DNA from: CAMAXB01 sp964476565 | GTDB taxonomy: Bacteria > Verrucomicrobiota > Verrucomicrobiia > Opitutales > Opitutaceae | NCBI GenBank assembly: GCA_964476565.1 | Contig: CAYZBG010000027.1 | Coordinates: 1 to 58,867 of the forward strand | Direction of reading: 5' to 3' | DNA: 58,867 nucleotides | Shown here: one piece after another, positions 1 to 7,960 of the stretch | Numbering within the stretch: the first letter of the stretch is position 1 | How the letters are laid out: each line of letters begins with the position of its first letter | Made by a program: the position numbers and the translations under genes | The notes under the pieces: generated by a model | What the model was told of the DNA's origin: nothing | What the model saw: only the letters and a program-made list of their open reading frames with translations | Database searches by the model: none

Positions 1-34
1 CTTTTCCTCCTTGCCATCGAGGCCATCATAGCAG

Positions 35-62
35 GCCCGGTCTCCCGACCGGGCGGTTTTTT
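35..62 (+). terminator. Intrinsic terminator of an upstream gene
   Basis: An 8-bp GC-rich perfect stem (35-42 with 47-54) closes a TCCC loop and is followed after GG by a run of six T. This is a canonical Rho-independent terminator in the plus direction. It probably ends a plus-strand gene that lies before the window. A second 8-bp hairpin without a T-run (91-98 with 105-112) sits just beyond the 3' end of the minus-strand gshB-like gene. Confidence 0.8.
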
Positions 63-133
63 GGGGATTGAAGCCGCTGGCAGCCACGAAGCGCGCGGAG
101 GGACCCGCGCGCCCACCGTGAACCGGTCCGATT

Positions 134-1117
134 CTACGAAAACCCTATCGCATCCAGCACGTATCGCTCGACGTGGCGATTCTCGCCCTCGGCCGGGTAG
201 TCGTGGATGTGCAGGGCCGGGTTGAAGTTCAGCTCGAGGATCGAGTACGGGGCGTTGTCCCCCGTGGCGGCGAGGTCGGGAATGATCATATCGAGGCCGC
301 AGATCGTTGCCCCGACCGCAGCTGTGGCCTGCTCGGCACGAAGGCGGTAGATCTCTGGCATGGTGTTGGTGAAATCGATGCTGTCGCCGCCGGTGGAGAT
401 GTTGGAGTTCTTCCGGAGATAGACGGTCAGGCCGGACGCCGGGACGCTCTCGGGGGTAAGGCTCTGGGTGGCGAGGAAGGCGAGTTCCACTTCGCCCAGG
501 CGAATCTTCTCCAGCGGCTTCCGGTAACCTTCGCCGCGGAACGGATGGCGGTTCTTTGCCTCGACCAGCTCGCGAATCGTCGAGCGCCCGTCGCCCGTGA
601 CGTTGGCCGGCACACGGTGCAGCACCGCCCGCGTTATGCCGCCGATGACGAGGAAGCGAAACTCGCGGCCCTCCACGAATTCCTCGACGAGAACGCTCGT
701 GTCATGGCTGAAGGCGGTGGCGACGGCGGCCGCGTAGTCCTCGCGGGAGGCATGGGGGCCGAGGATCACCACGCCTTCGCCGAAGTTGGTGGAGTTGGGC
801 TTTACCACGATGCGTCGGCCAAGCCAAAACGCGGCGTCGGCCTGCGCCACCGCGACCTCGTGATAATGGCGGCCGTCGGGCACGACGAGGCCGGCCGCGC
901 GCAGGACGTGTTTGGTGACCTGCTTGTTCTCCATGAGCAGGGCGCTGATGTAGGTGTCGGCGGAGGTACGCGTCGCCTGTTTCACGTACTCGGTGCGACC
1001 GCCCCGGCGCAGGGCGATGAAGTTGTCGTGGGCGTCGATGACCTCGACGGAGATTCCGCGTCGCTCCGCCTCCGCGATCAGGGCCTGCGTGGAGAGTTCC
1101 AAGGTGTCGTAGGTCAT
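134..1117 (-). CDS. GshF-type ATP-grasp glutathione synthetase domain protein
   Basis: The 327-aa protein matches the C-terminal ATP-grasp half of bifunctional glutathione synthetase GshF/GshAB. It would ligate glycine to gamma-glutamylcysteine with ATP in the cytosol. Family-typical blocks are visible: the linker-like start MTYDTLELSTQALI, then EYVKQATRTSADTYISAL, MENKQVTKHVL, the ATP-binding stretch VVKPNSTNFGEGV near residue 100, and a C-terminal ILELNFNPALHIHDYP. The ATG at 1117 is chosen because it overlaps the gshA stop (ATGA) and begins exactly where the GshF linker would. The reading frame stays open upstream, but only in the shadow of gshA. In GshF this domain is fused to a GshA domain; here it is a separate gene translationally coupled to gshA. 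Confidence 0.85.
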   Translation of the reverse strand: MTYDTLELSTQALIAEAERRGISVEVIDAHDNFIALRRGGRTEYVKQATRTSADTYISALLMENKQVTKHVLRAAGLVVPDGRHYHEVAVAQADAAFWLGRRIVVKPNSTNFGEGVVILGPHASREDYAAAVATAFSHDTSVLVEEFVEGREFRFLVIGGITRAVLHRVPANVTGDGRSTIRELVEAKNRHPFRGEGYRKPLEKIRLGEVELAFLATQSLTPESVPASGLTVYLRKNSNISTGGDSIDFTNTMPEIYRLRAEQATAAVGATICGLDMIIPDLAATGDNAPYSILELNFNPALHIHDYPAEGENRHVERYVLDAIGFS

Positions 1118-2538
1118 GACGGAGCAGAAAGGAACGTGGAGCGATGCTCGGCGGCCAGGCGCAGGCCGAGGGCGAGCGCGCCGCCGGGTTCGCGCGCGCG
1201 TTCGTCGCGCCAGCGATCGATGGGATGGGTTGGCGTGCCTTTCCAACGCGCCTGCGCCCGGGCCACGGCGTCGCCATAGGGCGCCGGCAAGTGGGCGGCG
1301 ATGGCCGTCATGGTGGCAAAGAGGGTTTCGACTTCGGCCTCCTCGCCGGGGGCGCCGACACAGTCGCAAAGGGGCGCCCCGCAGAGGGTGGACCAGCGCC
1401 AGCGCGCCGCGAGGGACGCACGCTCCGCCGCGTCGAGCGGGGCGCTGGGCTGAAGGAGATTGGCGAGGACGAACACGTGGAAGAAACGGAGCGCCTCGAG
1501 GCTGATGCCGACCGGCTCGAACGGATCCAGATCGAAGACGCGAAACTCAAGATAACCGGTGCCCGCCTTCCCGAGTTGGTCGAGCATCGCGCCGGGCGAA
1601 CCGGCGGTGTCGCCCTTCGATGAAGCGGCAAGCTTGGGACGCACCGGGCTGTAGAACTCGCGTTCGTGAGCGAGCAAGGCCGGTCGATCCTTTTCCGCCC
1701 GGAGGGCGAGGCCGAGGCGCTCGCGATACTCGGCCATCGAGGCGAAGGTCACGCCGATGGTCTGCGCGAGTTCGGGCGCGAGGCCGTAGCCCAGCGGACT
1801 GAGGCGCACGCTGGAAATACGCGACTGGCAGCGCAGGGCGTCGGCGCGCACGGCGGGAGGACTGGCGCGGAGCAGGTCGAGCCAGAAGGCGTTGTCCTCC
1901 GGCGGGCTCAGGCCCCAGAGGGCGTTGAACACGTGTTGATGGCGGAGGAAGTTGCGCATGAGCGCAAAGTACGCGTCGTCGCGCAGGTGCGGTTCGGGCG
2001 CCGACGAGCCGAGGGCGGTGCGCCAGGCGGCAAAGAACGCAGGCGCGAAGGAGAAGTTGTAGTGCACTCCGCTGATCGCCTGCCGCGCGCGTCCGTGCCG
2101 GCGGAGCAAGGCCTCGCGGTACGCGCGCGCCGCCGCCCATTCCGGCCGGCCGGCGAACGATGCCGCCACCAGGCGCTCTGGATCATCCCAGCGCCCGGGC
2201 AGACTCAGCGGCCAGAGGCGTTCGTCGCCCATGGCGGCAACGAGGCGGCGATGCAGCTGCGACAACTCGCGCCACGCGGCCTCGGGCGAAGGCTGGGGCG
2301 AGGTGACCAACTCGACCTGGGCTTCGGCAAAATCGACGGTGATCGCCCCGTCCTCGGGCGGAAATGGGTGCGGGGTGACGGCCGGGCGTCCGTCGCGGTC
2401 GATCCGCAAGCCCTCGCGTTCGAGTCCCCACGTGCCGGCCAGTAGCACCTTGGGGCCGCCTGCCGCGAGGACGGCGTCGAGGCGACGCACCATCGAAGCA
2501 AGAGGAGCAGGGCCAGGGTCGATTGAGCTGAGCGTCAT
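1114..2538 (-). CDS. gshA: Glutamate-cysteine ligase
   Basis: This 474-aa protein resembles gamma-proteobacterial-type glutamate-cysteine ligase, which joins glutamate and cysteine with ATP in the first step of glutathione synthesis. Recognisable segments are GTWGLEREGLRI near residue 35 (the conserved Glu-rich substrate/ATP site), ITVDFAEAQVELVTSP, GVHYNFSF in the middle and GYLEFRVFDLDPF near residue 330. It is somewhat shorter than E. coli GshA (about 518 aa). The ATG at 2538 precedes the first conserved block; codons upstream run into unrelated intergenic DNA. It overlaps the downstream ATP-grasp gene by 4 nt, so both glutathione steps are made together. A phosphate-box-like element lies about 310 bp upstream on the same strand. 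Confidence 0.9.
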   Translation of the reverse strand: MTLSSIDPGPAPLASMVRRLDAVLAAGGPKVLLAGTWGLEREGLRIDRDGRPAVTPHPFPPEDGAITVDFAEAQVELVTSPQPSPEAAWRELSQLHRRLVAAMGDERLWPLSLPGRWDDPERLVAASFAGRPEWAAARAYREALLRRHGRARQAISGVHYNFSFAPAFFAAWRTALGSSAPEPHLRDDAYFALMRNFLRHQHVFNALWGLSPPEDNAFWLDLLRASPPAVRADALRCQSRISSVRLSPLGYGLAPELAQTIGVTFASMAEYRERLGLALRAEKDRPALLAHEREFYSPVRPKLAASSKGDTAGSPGAMLDQLGKAGTGYLEFRVFDLDPFEPVGISLEALRFFHVFVLANLLQPSAPLDAAERASLAARWRWSTLCGAPLCDCVGAPGEEAEVETLFATMTAIAAHLPAPYGDAVARAQARWKGTPTHPIDRWRDERAREPGGALALGLRLAAEHRSTFLSAPS

Positions 2539-2944
2539 GGCGGGGAAGTGTCGGGAGGATACAGTGAAGACGCTGAAATCTGCAAATGCCCGCTTGCAAT
2601 TTGTTCGAAGCGCCCGGTCCTTCTGAAGCGGGCGCCGAGGGCGTTTTCGCCCATCGTCACCGATCCGCACAGACGGTGACAAGTGGAGCCGAACCCGTAC
2701 GAGGACGTCCCGCGTCCGCCCGTCCTGCACCAAACCCGGCGACAGGAGTGTCGCCGCTCCTTCCGAGCCTCGGCATGGCTTCGCTTGATCGCGTCGTAGG
2801 GCCCTTCGATGAACGCGCGTTTGGCCGCTCGTACCTTATTCGATGCGGGGAATTTATCGGACCTTAACCGTGGCTTAATGCCGCGTCTCTAAGCTGGTGG
2901 GCGCGATGGGCGAATGGTGTTCCATCGATGCGCCGTTGCATCCC
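2539..2944. other. 406-bp divergent intergenic region
   Basis: This stretch separates gshA (minus) from the DUF5069 gene (plus). I see no convincing gene in it; a 93-codon plus-strand frame has no recognisable protein features. Its notable content is a set of 11-bp units at 2846-2878, listed separately. Confidence 0.6.
2846..2878 (-). promoter_or_regulatory. Putative Pho box (three 11-bp units)
   Basis: Read on the minus strand, three consecutive 11-bp units are TTAAGCCACGG, TTAAGGTCCGA and TAAATTCCCCG. Seventeen bases (GTTAAGGTCCGATAAAT) are identical to the site upstream of phnG at 32709-32725. Tandem 11-bp direct repeats are the known architecture of PhoB binding sites, although the sequence is not the E. 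coli consensus. The site lies about 67 bp before the DUF5069 start and could serve either that operon or gshA. The link to PhoB is inference. Confidence 0.5.
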
Positions 2945-3409
2945 ATGAACAACCCAACCTCCTTCCCCAAGTCCGGCTACGATACCGTCAACGGCCTCGT
3001 CTTCTTCCGGCGCATGCTCGACAAGATCCGGCTGCACGCCGCCGGGCGGTTGCCGGCCGACTACAATCTCGGCAAGGGCAGTGATGCCCGCATGTGCCGT
3101 TTCCTCGCGGTGAACTACACCGACGTGGTCGCCCGCGTGCATGGCGGTGGTGACGATGGAGAAGTCCTGGAGTGGTGCTTCGTGAACGGCCGGCGTCCCT
3201 CGGACGAAGAGATCGCGTACTTCAACGCGTTCATGACGAAGCGCGGCTGGCGGGACGATGCATCCGAAAAACTGGCAGCGTCCAAGGCCAAGCGCGGTTG
3301 GGCGCACCGCGACGACATCCAGACGGGCTTCGATCTGCAGGATGCCGAAGAGGGCCGTCTCGCTGGCGTGACGACCGCAGATCGGGGCACGCATGTTTCG
3401 CGCGCTTAA
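2945..3409 (+). CDS. DUF5069 family protein
   Basis: This 154-aa soluble protein matches the DUF5069 family that is common in Verrucomicrobiota. The function is unknown. Family-like features are an N-terminal S-Y-D-T-V-N-G-L segment, a central FLAVNYTDVV and a W-C-F-V-N-G-R-R-P-S-D-E-E-I segment. The ATG at 2945 (MNNPTSFPKS) is preferred over an in-frame upstream start because the family begins at this point. It overlaps the MFS gene by 17 nt, implying an operon of DUF5069, MFS transporter and acetyltransferase. No signal peptide or membrane segment is visible. Confidence 0.75.
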   Translation: MNNPTSFPKSGYDTVNGLVFFRRMLDKIRLHAAGRLPADYNLGKGSDARMCRFLAVNYTDVVARVHGGGDDGEVLEWCFVNGRRPSDEEIAYFNAFMTKRGWRDDASEKLAASKAKRGWAHRDDIQTGFDLQDAEEGRLAGVTTADRGTHVSRA

Positions 3410-4634
3410 TCATCCGAACTTTCGCCGGTTTCTGTCCGCGCAGGCGTGCGCGATGACCGGGCATTGGGTGCAGCAGATCGCCCTCGGCTGGCTCGTCTAC
3501 CGGTTGACGGACTCGGCGTTCTACCTCGGCCTCGCCGGCACGTTCAGCCTCCTGCCGAGTCTGATCCTCACGCCCTTTGTCGGCGTGCTGGCCGACCAGG
3601 CCGACCGCCGCCGGATCCTCATCGCGACGCAGGGAGCCGCGCTCGTGCATTCTACCCTGCTCGCAGCCGTGGCGTTCGCTGGGGTGGCGAGCATTCCCTT
3701 GCTCCTCGGCTTTGCACTGTTCCAAGGGGTGATCCAGGGCTTTGACTGGACCAACCGGCAAAGCATGTTGGCGCAACTGGTCGACGATCGGGCGGACCTG
3801 CCTAACGCCATTGCGCTGAATTCGACCTCCTTCAACCTCGCGCGGATTCTGGGGCCCACCCTTGCCGGTGCGCTCCTGGCTTTCTCCGGCGAAGGCGCGT
3901 GTTTTGTCTTCGCCGCCGTCGCCGAGCTGGCGGCCCTGCAGTTCACCCGCCGTCTGCGTCTGGCACCAAGACCGTCGCGGGAGTCGCGCCCGGCAATGAC
4001 GGCTGAGTTGCGCGAGGGATTTCGCTATGCATGGAGCGAGCCCGCGATCCGCCGCACGCTCTTCCTCGTCGCGCTCGTCAGTGCGGTGATTCTGCCGTAC
4101 GCGGCGCTCTTACCGGTGTTTGCGGCACGGGTCTTCGGCGGCGGTCCAAGCATGCTCGGTCTGCTGAATGCCGCGCCCGCGATTGGTGCGGTGCTCGGAG
4201 GATTATTGCTGGCCTCCCGTCGGGAGAACGCGCGCCTAGAGCGTCGCATCTTCGTCGCGGGTATGGTCACTGTTGCCGGGGCCGCCGGATTGGCGCTCGC
4301 ACCGACGCTGGCGGTGGCCTTGGCGGCCTTGGTTGTCCTCGGCGCGGGGCAGATCTCGTCGATGGTCTCGATGAACACCCTGTTGCAGACGGTGACGCGG
4401 GATGCCTTGCGGGGACGCGTGATGAGTTTGTTCAACATGTCCTTCATGGCCGCGTTGCCGCTCGGGCAACTGGTCTTCGGCGCCGCGGCGGATCGGTTTG
4501 GGGTCGCCCGTATCCTCCTCTGCGGCGCAGGCATCGCCCTGCTGGGTTACCTCGGGCTCTGCGGCTGGCGCAATGCTGCAGTCTCGGCTTCGCCCGGATC
4601 GGAGGGCTCCGTGCTTTCCGAGACGCGCGCGTAA
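3393..4634 (+). CDS. MFS transporter, EntS-like
   Basis: This 413-aa integral membrane protein has about twelve hydrophobic segments. It has the N-terminal signature of the EntS/DUF894 branch of the major facilitator superfamily (FRALNHPNFRRFLSAQ, WVQQIALGWLVYRLT). The conserved loop between helices 2 and 3 reads GVLADQADRRRILI. Members of this branch export siderophores or drugs; the substrate here cannot be read from sequence. The start overlaps the end of the DUF5069 gene, and the acetyltransferase follows 25 bp after the stop, so the three genes are probably cotranscribed. Confidence 0.85.
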   Translation: MFRALNHPNFRRFLSAQACAMTGHWVQQIALGWLVYRLTDSAFYLGLAGTFSLLPSLILTPFVGVLADQADRRRILIATQGAALVHSTLLAAVAFAGVASIPLLLGFALFQGVIQGFDWTNRQSMLAQLVDDRADLPNAIALNSTSFNLARILGPTLAGALLAFSGEGACFVFAAVAELAALQFTRRLRLAPRPSRESRPAMTAELREGFRYAWSEPAIRRTLFLVALVSAVILPYAALLPVFAARVFGGGPSMLGLLNAAPAIGAVLGGLLLASRRENARLERRIFVAGMVTVAGAAGLALAPTLAVALAALVVLGAGQISSMVSMNTLLQTVTRDALRGRVMSLFNMSFMAALPLGQLVFGAAADRFGVARILLCGAGIALLGYLGLCGWRNAAVSASPGSEGSVLSETRA

Positions 4635-4659
4635 GGAAACCGATTTCGCGATCAAACCC

Positions 4660-5133
4660 ATGACCCTCCCGATGGTCACGCCCCCTCTTCCTGCTTCGCC
4701 AACGATTCGTCCGGCAGCTTTTGCCGATGGGTCGGTGTTATGCGATCTCTTCGCGCAGCTCGGTTATCCTACGCCGGTCGCCGATTTCGTGCGCCGATTG
4801 GGCGCGGTGCTGGCCGACGGTACGCAGACGTTGCTCGTAGCGGGGCCGGTGGGTGCGCCCCTCGGTGTCGCCCACCTTCAGCGCATGACGTTGTTGGAGG
4901 CGGACGGGTATGCGCAGTTGCTTGCGTTGGTCGTCGACGAAGCAAATCGCGGCGCCGGCCTGGGCGCGCGGCTGGTTGCGGCCGGTGAAGCGTGGGCCCG
5001 CGTGCAGGGCTGCACCACGCTCACGGTCCGCTCCAACGTGATCCGCACCCGTACGCACGTGTTCTACGAGCGGCTGGGGTACACGCGGATCAAGAGTCAG
5101 CACACGTTCAAGAAAGCGCTTCACGCCCCGTAA
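4660..5133 (+). CDS. GNAT acetyltransferase, PhnO-like
   Basis: This 157-aa GCN5-related N-acetyltransferase has the acetyl-CoA-binding pattern LALVVDEANRGAGLGARLV and a C-terminal motif NVIRTRTHVFYERLGYTRI. The C-terminal part, ending in TFKKAL, resembles E. coli PhnO, an aminoalkylphosphonate N-acetyltransferase, as I remember that sequence. Together with the adjacent convergent phnE this makes an aminophosphonate acetyltransferase plausible, but substrate is inference; GNAT proteins are diverse. The ATG at 4660 is used; an in-frame ATG at 4672 is a possible alternative. The 39-bp gap to phnE contains a short GCGC inverted repeat that could act as a shared end signal. Confidence 0.75.
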   Translation: MTLPMVTPPLPASPTIRPAAFADGSVLCDLFAQLGYPTPVADFVRRLGAVLADGTQTLLVAGPVGAPLGVAHLQRMTLLEADGYAQLLALVVDEANRGAGLGARLVAAGEAWARVQGCTTLTVRSNVIRTRTHVFYERLGYTRIKSQHTFKKALHAP

Positions 5134-5171
5134 GGGCGCGTTGAGCGCTGACGAACCATCGCAATGCGCGC

Positions 5172-5990
5172 TCAGATCGCCTTCTGCCGCAGGTGCGCTG
5201 ATACCAGGTCGATGGCCGTCACGGTGGCGACGATGATGAGGACGATCGCCGAGACCTTGCCGTAGTCGTAGATGCGGAAGTGCTCGTTGAGCACGTAGCC
5301 GATTCCGCCGGCTCCCACGAGGCCCACGACCGTCGCGGAGCGCACGTTGCTTTCGAAACGATAAAGGGCGTAGCTGGTCCACAGGGAAAGCACCTGGGGG
5401 ATGACGCCCCAGACGATTTCCTCCAGCCAATTGGCGCCAGTCGACCGGATGCCTTCCACCGGGCGTGGATCGATGCCCTCGATGGCCTCGCTGAAGAGCT
5501 TGCCGAGCACGCCAGTCGTGTGGACGAACAACGCGAGGGTGCCTGCGAAGGGTCCCAGGCCAACGGCGACCATGAAGATGAAGGCAAAGACCATCTCGTT
5601 GATCGCCCGCAGCGCGTCGAGCCCGCGGCGCACGGGCTGCCGCAGCCACCAGGGGCTGAGATTGGCCGCGCTCATCAGGCTGAGCGGGATCGCGGCCAAT
5701 AGGGCCAGGAACGAACCCCACAGCGCCATGTGGAGGGTCACGATCATTTGCTGCAGGTAGTCGCGCCAGCCGGAGAAGTCCGGTCGAACGAAATCCGCGG
5801 CGAACACCATGCTGTTGCCGAAGTTCGCCACGAGTTCGCCGGGCGCGATGCGGGCGCCATTCCACGCCCAGGCCATCACCAGGCCAAAGCCGACGATCCA
5901 CGTGGCGTGCGTGGCGGTTCGCCGCCAGTCGTAGGGTGGCGGCGCCGGAACAGGAGTCCGGTCGGGAGAGGAGGCCATCGGCACGCTCAT
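5172..5990 (-). CDS. phnE: Phosphonate ABC transporter permease (operon 1)
   Basis: This 272-aa inner membrane permease belongs to the PhnE family and has about six transmembrane segments. The binding-protein-dependent permease loop is visible as EGIRSTGANWLEEIVWGVIPQV near residue 190, followed by the conserved GLVGAGGIGYVL. It would form the channel of the PhnCDE importer for phosphonates. Its ATG overlaps the phnD stop by 4 nt (ATGA). It is the last gene of the operon that begins with phnM1 at 10694. Confidence 0.93.
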   Translation of the reverse strand: MSVPMASSPDRTPVPAPPPYDWRRTATHATWIVGFGLVMAWAWNGARIAPGELVANFGNSMVFAADFVRPDFSGWRDYLQQMIVTLHMALWGSFLALLAAIPLSLMSAANLSPWWLRQPVRRGLDALRAINEMVFAFIFMVAVGLGPFAGTLALFVHTTGVLGKLFSEAIEGIDPRPVEGIRSTGANWLEEIVWGVIPQVLSLWTSYALYRFESNVRSATVVGLVGAGGIGYVLNEHFRIYDYGKVSAIVLIIVATVTAIDLVSAHLRQKAI

Positions 5991-6955
5991 GGGCTGGAGC
6001 GGGCGGCGATGGATTGCTCCAGTTCAGCCTGCTGAGCCGAGAGTTCCTTGAGCTTCTCGGCCTTGACCGCGGCGGGTGTGCGCCCGTCGAGTTCGAGCAC
6101 CTCTTTCTCCCGCAGGATGCGCAGCAGGCGATAGGGCAGAAGCTGATCGTTGGTCGCGGGTTTGAAGCCAGACCATTTCAGCGGTGCAATCGACGCCCGC
6201 TCCTCTTCGGTGGCGCCGTACGCATGGAAGAAGCCGGCGATCTTCGTCTTCAACTCGGGCGGCAGGTCGCGCCGGTAGAGCAGCGGATCGCTGGCGATCA
6301 GCGGGCTGGTCCAGATGACCTTGAGGCGGGCAGCCATCTCCGGACGTGCCCGTTCGAGGCGAAAGATCGACTCGTTGTTGGCCGTCGCAGCGTCGATCTG
6401 CTTCGTGGCCACGGCCATGAGGTTGGCTTCATGGCTGGCGGACCGCACAGCCTTGAAATCGCGCGTCGGGTTCACGCCGTTGCGGGCGAAGGCGTAGTAG
6501 GCGGGCACGAGGGTCCCCGAGGTGCTTTGGGCATCGCCCATCGACAAGGTGAGTTCGCGCCGGCGCGCCAGCAGATCGTCGAGCGTCGCGAGCGGGCTGT
6601 CGCGGTGCACCACGATCTGCGACCAATAGCCGGCGTTGCTGTCCATATCGACGGTCTGGGCAAAGACCTCGGCATTGGCCCGGTCCACGGCATCGATGGC
6701 GGCGTTGTTGCCGTACCACGCGAGGTGCACCTGATTGAAGCGCATGGCCTCGATCACGCTCGTGTAGTCCGGAGCGAAGAACATCTCGACGTCGATGCCC
6801 AGCCGGCGTTCCAACGCGGCACGGAGCGGCTCGTAGTCGGTGCGAAGATTGACCGAGCTTTCAGTCGGGATGACGCCGAACTTCAGCACGGACACCGCAT
6901 GAACCGGGACGGCGGCGAGCGCGAGGGTGGCAAGAGCGAGGCGGAACAGAGACAT
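5987..6955 (-). CDS. phnD: Phosphonate ABC transporter substrate-binding protein (operon 1)
   Basis: This 322-aa periplasmic protein begins with a Sec signal peptide that appears to be cleaved after VPVHA. PhnD family blocks follow: LKFGVIPTES at the mature N-terminus, AWYGNNAAIDAV, MDSNAGYWSQIVV, and the phosphonate-pocket stretch LTLSMGDAQSTSGTLVPAYY. It lacks a lipobox, unlike the three other PhnD-like proteins in this window. It lies between phnC and phnE, so it is the dedicated receptor of this importer. Confidence 0.93.
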   Translation of the reverse strand: MSLFRLALATLALAAVPVHAVSVLKFGVIPTESSVNLRTDYEPLRAALERRLGIDVEMFFAPDYTSVIEAMRFNQVHLAWYGNNAAIDAVDRANAEVFAQTVDMDSNAGYWSQIVVHRDSPLATLDDLLARRRELTLSMGDAQSTSGTLVPAYYAFARNGVNPTRDFKAVRSASHEANLMAVATKQIDAATANNESIFRLERARPEMAARLKVIWTSPLIASDPLLYRRDLPPELKTKIAGFFHAYGATEEERASIAPLKWSGFKPATNDQLLPYRLLRILREKEVLELDGRTPAAVKAEKLKELSAQQAELEQSIAARSSP

Positions 6956-7007
6956 GCGCAGCAGGAAATAGGATCGGTGGGCGACTGGGTTGGCAGGGTG
7001 ACGTGGC

Positions 7008-7838
7008 TCAAACGGCCGGCACCGGCACGCCCTGTGTCCCGGCAGGCAATGGTGGCCGCACGGCCTCGCCGTTCGGCGCGGCGACCGGTCCGCCGTAGAC
7101 CCGGGCGAGCAACTCCGGCGTGAGCTCCTGAGTGGGGCCGTCGAAGACCACGCGGCCCGCGGCGAGAGCGATCGTGCGCGGGCAGTATTCGCGGGCGTAT
7201 TCCACCTGGTGCAACGAAACGAGGCAGGTCACCCGGTCCTCCCGATTGATCCGCGCCAGGGTGTCCATTACCCGCCGGGCGCTGGTCGGATCGAGACTCG
7301 CAATCGGCTCGTCCCCGAGCACCACCCGCGCGCCTTGAACGAGCGTGCGGGCAATTGCCGCCCGTTGCTGCTGTCCGCCGCTGAGGGTACTGGCGCGTTG
7401 CGTGGCCCGGTCCTCCAGGCCGACGCGCGCCAGCGCCTCGAGGGCCGCTTGCCGGTCGGTGGCATCAAACTGCATGAGGAGCGTTCGCCAGAGTGGTCGC
7501 CGATGGATCAGGCCGGCCAGCACGTTGGTCATCACCGAAAGCCGTCCGACCAGATTGAACTGTTGGAAGATGAAACCGATCTTAGCTCGCAGGTCGCGCA
7601 CTCGCCGCGAAATCCGGCCCTCCTCCTGAATCGGTCGACCGCCAATGCGGATCGCGCCGCCGTCGGCCGCCACCAGACCGCCAAGGTGCCGAAGCAAGGT
7701 GGATTTGCCCGAACCGGACGCTCCGATCAGGGCGACCAGCTCGCCTGACGCTACCTCGAAGCTGACGTTATCCAAGGCGACACGGTGCGTGGAGCCGTTG
7801 GCAAAGGACTTGGTGAGATGATGGACGACAATATCCAC
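7008..7838 (-). CDS. phnC: Phosphonate ABC transporter ATP-binding protein (operon 1)
   Basis: This ATPase of about 276 aa powers the PhnDE importer. It carries the Walker A motif GASGSGKST, the PhnC-typical RHLGGLV that follows it, the Q-loop FQQFNLVGRLSV, the signature LSGGQQQR and the Walker B motif VVLGDEPIASLDP. The start is uncertain. The GTG at 7838 gives VDIVVHHLTKSF, the usual PhnC N-terminus, while a GTG at 7874 would add 12 residues. An 87-to-122-bp gap separates it from the upstream hexapeptide transferase gene; the gap contains a 6-bp inverted repeat around GTTAAC. Confidence 0.92.
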   Translation of the reverse strand: MDIVVHHLTKSFANGSTHRVALDNVSFEVASGELVALIGASGSGKSTLLRHLGGLVAADGGAIRIGGRPIQEEGRISRRVRDLRAKIGFIFQQFNLVGRLSVMTNVLAGLIHRRPLWRTLLMQFDATDRQAALEALARVGLEDRATQRASTLSGGQQQRAAIARTLVQGARVVLGDEPIASLDPTSARRVMDTLARINREDRVTCLVSLHQVEYAREYCPRTIALAAGRVVFDGPTQELTPELLARVYGGPVAAPNGEAVRPPLPAGTQGVPVPAV

Positions 7839-7960
7839 GGGACAAGGGGGCAAATGGCCTGGGATCGGGCGCACTCCCGGAGGCAGTCTACCACCGCCTC
7901 GTTAACCGCAGAAAAAGACGAGGTGACAATTGCGTGGCAGCGAGGCTCGGGTGCCACGCC

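Noticed and set aside
2586..2867. 93-codon plus-strand frame upstream of the DUF5069 gene
   Set aside because: The translation looks like random GC-rich sequence, has no good ribosome-binding site, and ends within the Pho-like repeats.
7875..7960. Pho box upstream of phnC1
   Set aside because: A single GTTAAC core and a 6-bp inverted repeat are present, but there are no convincing consecutive 11-bp units of the T-N-A-A type.
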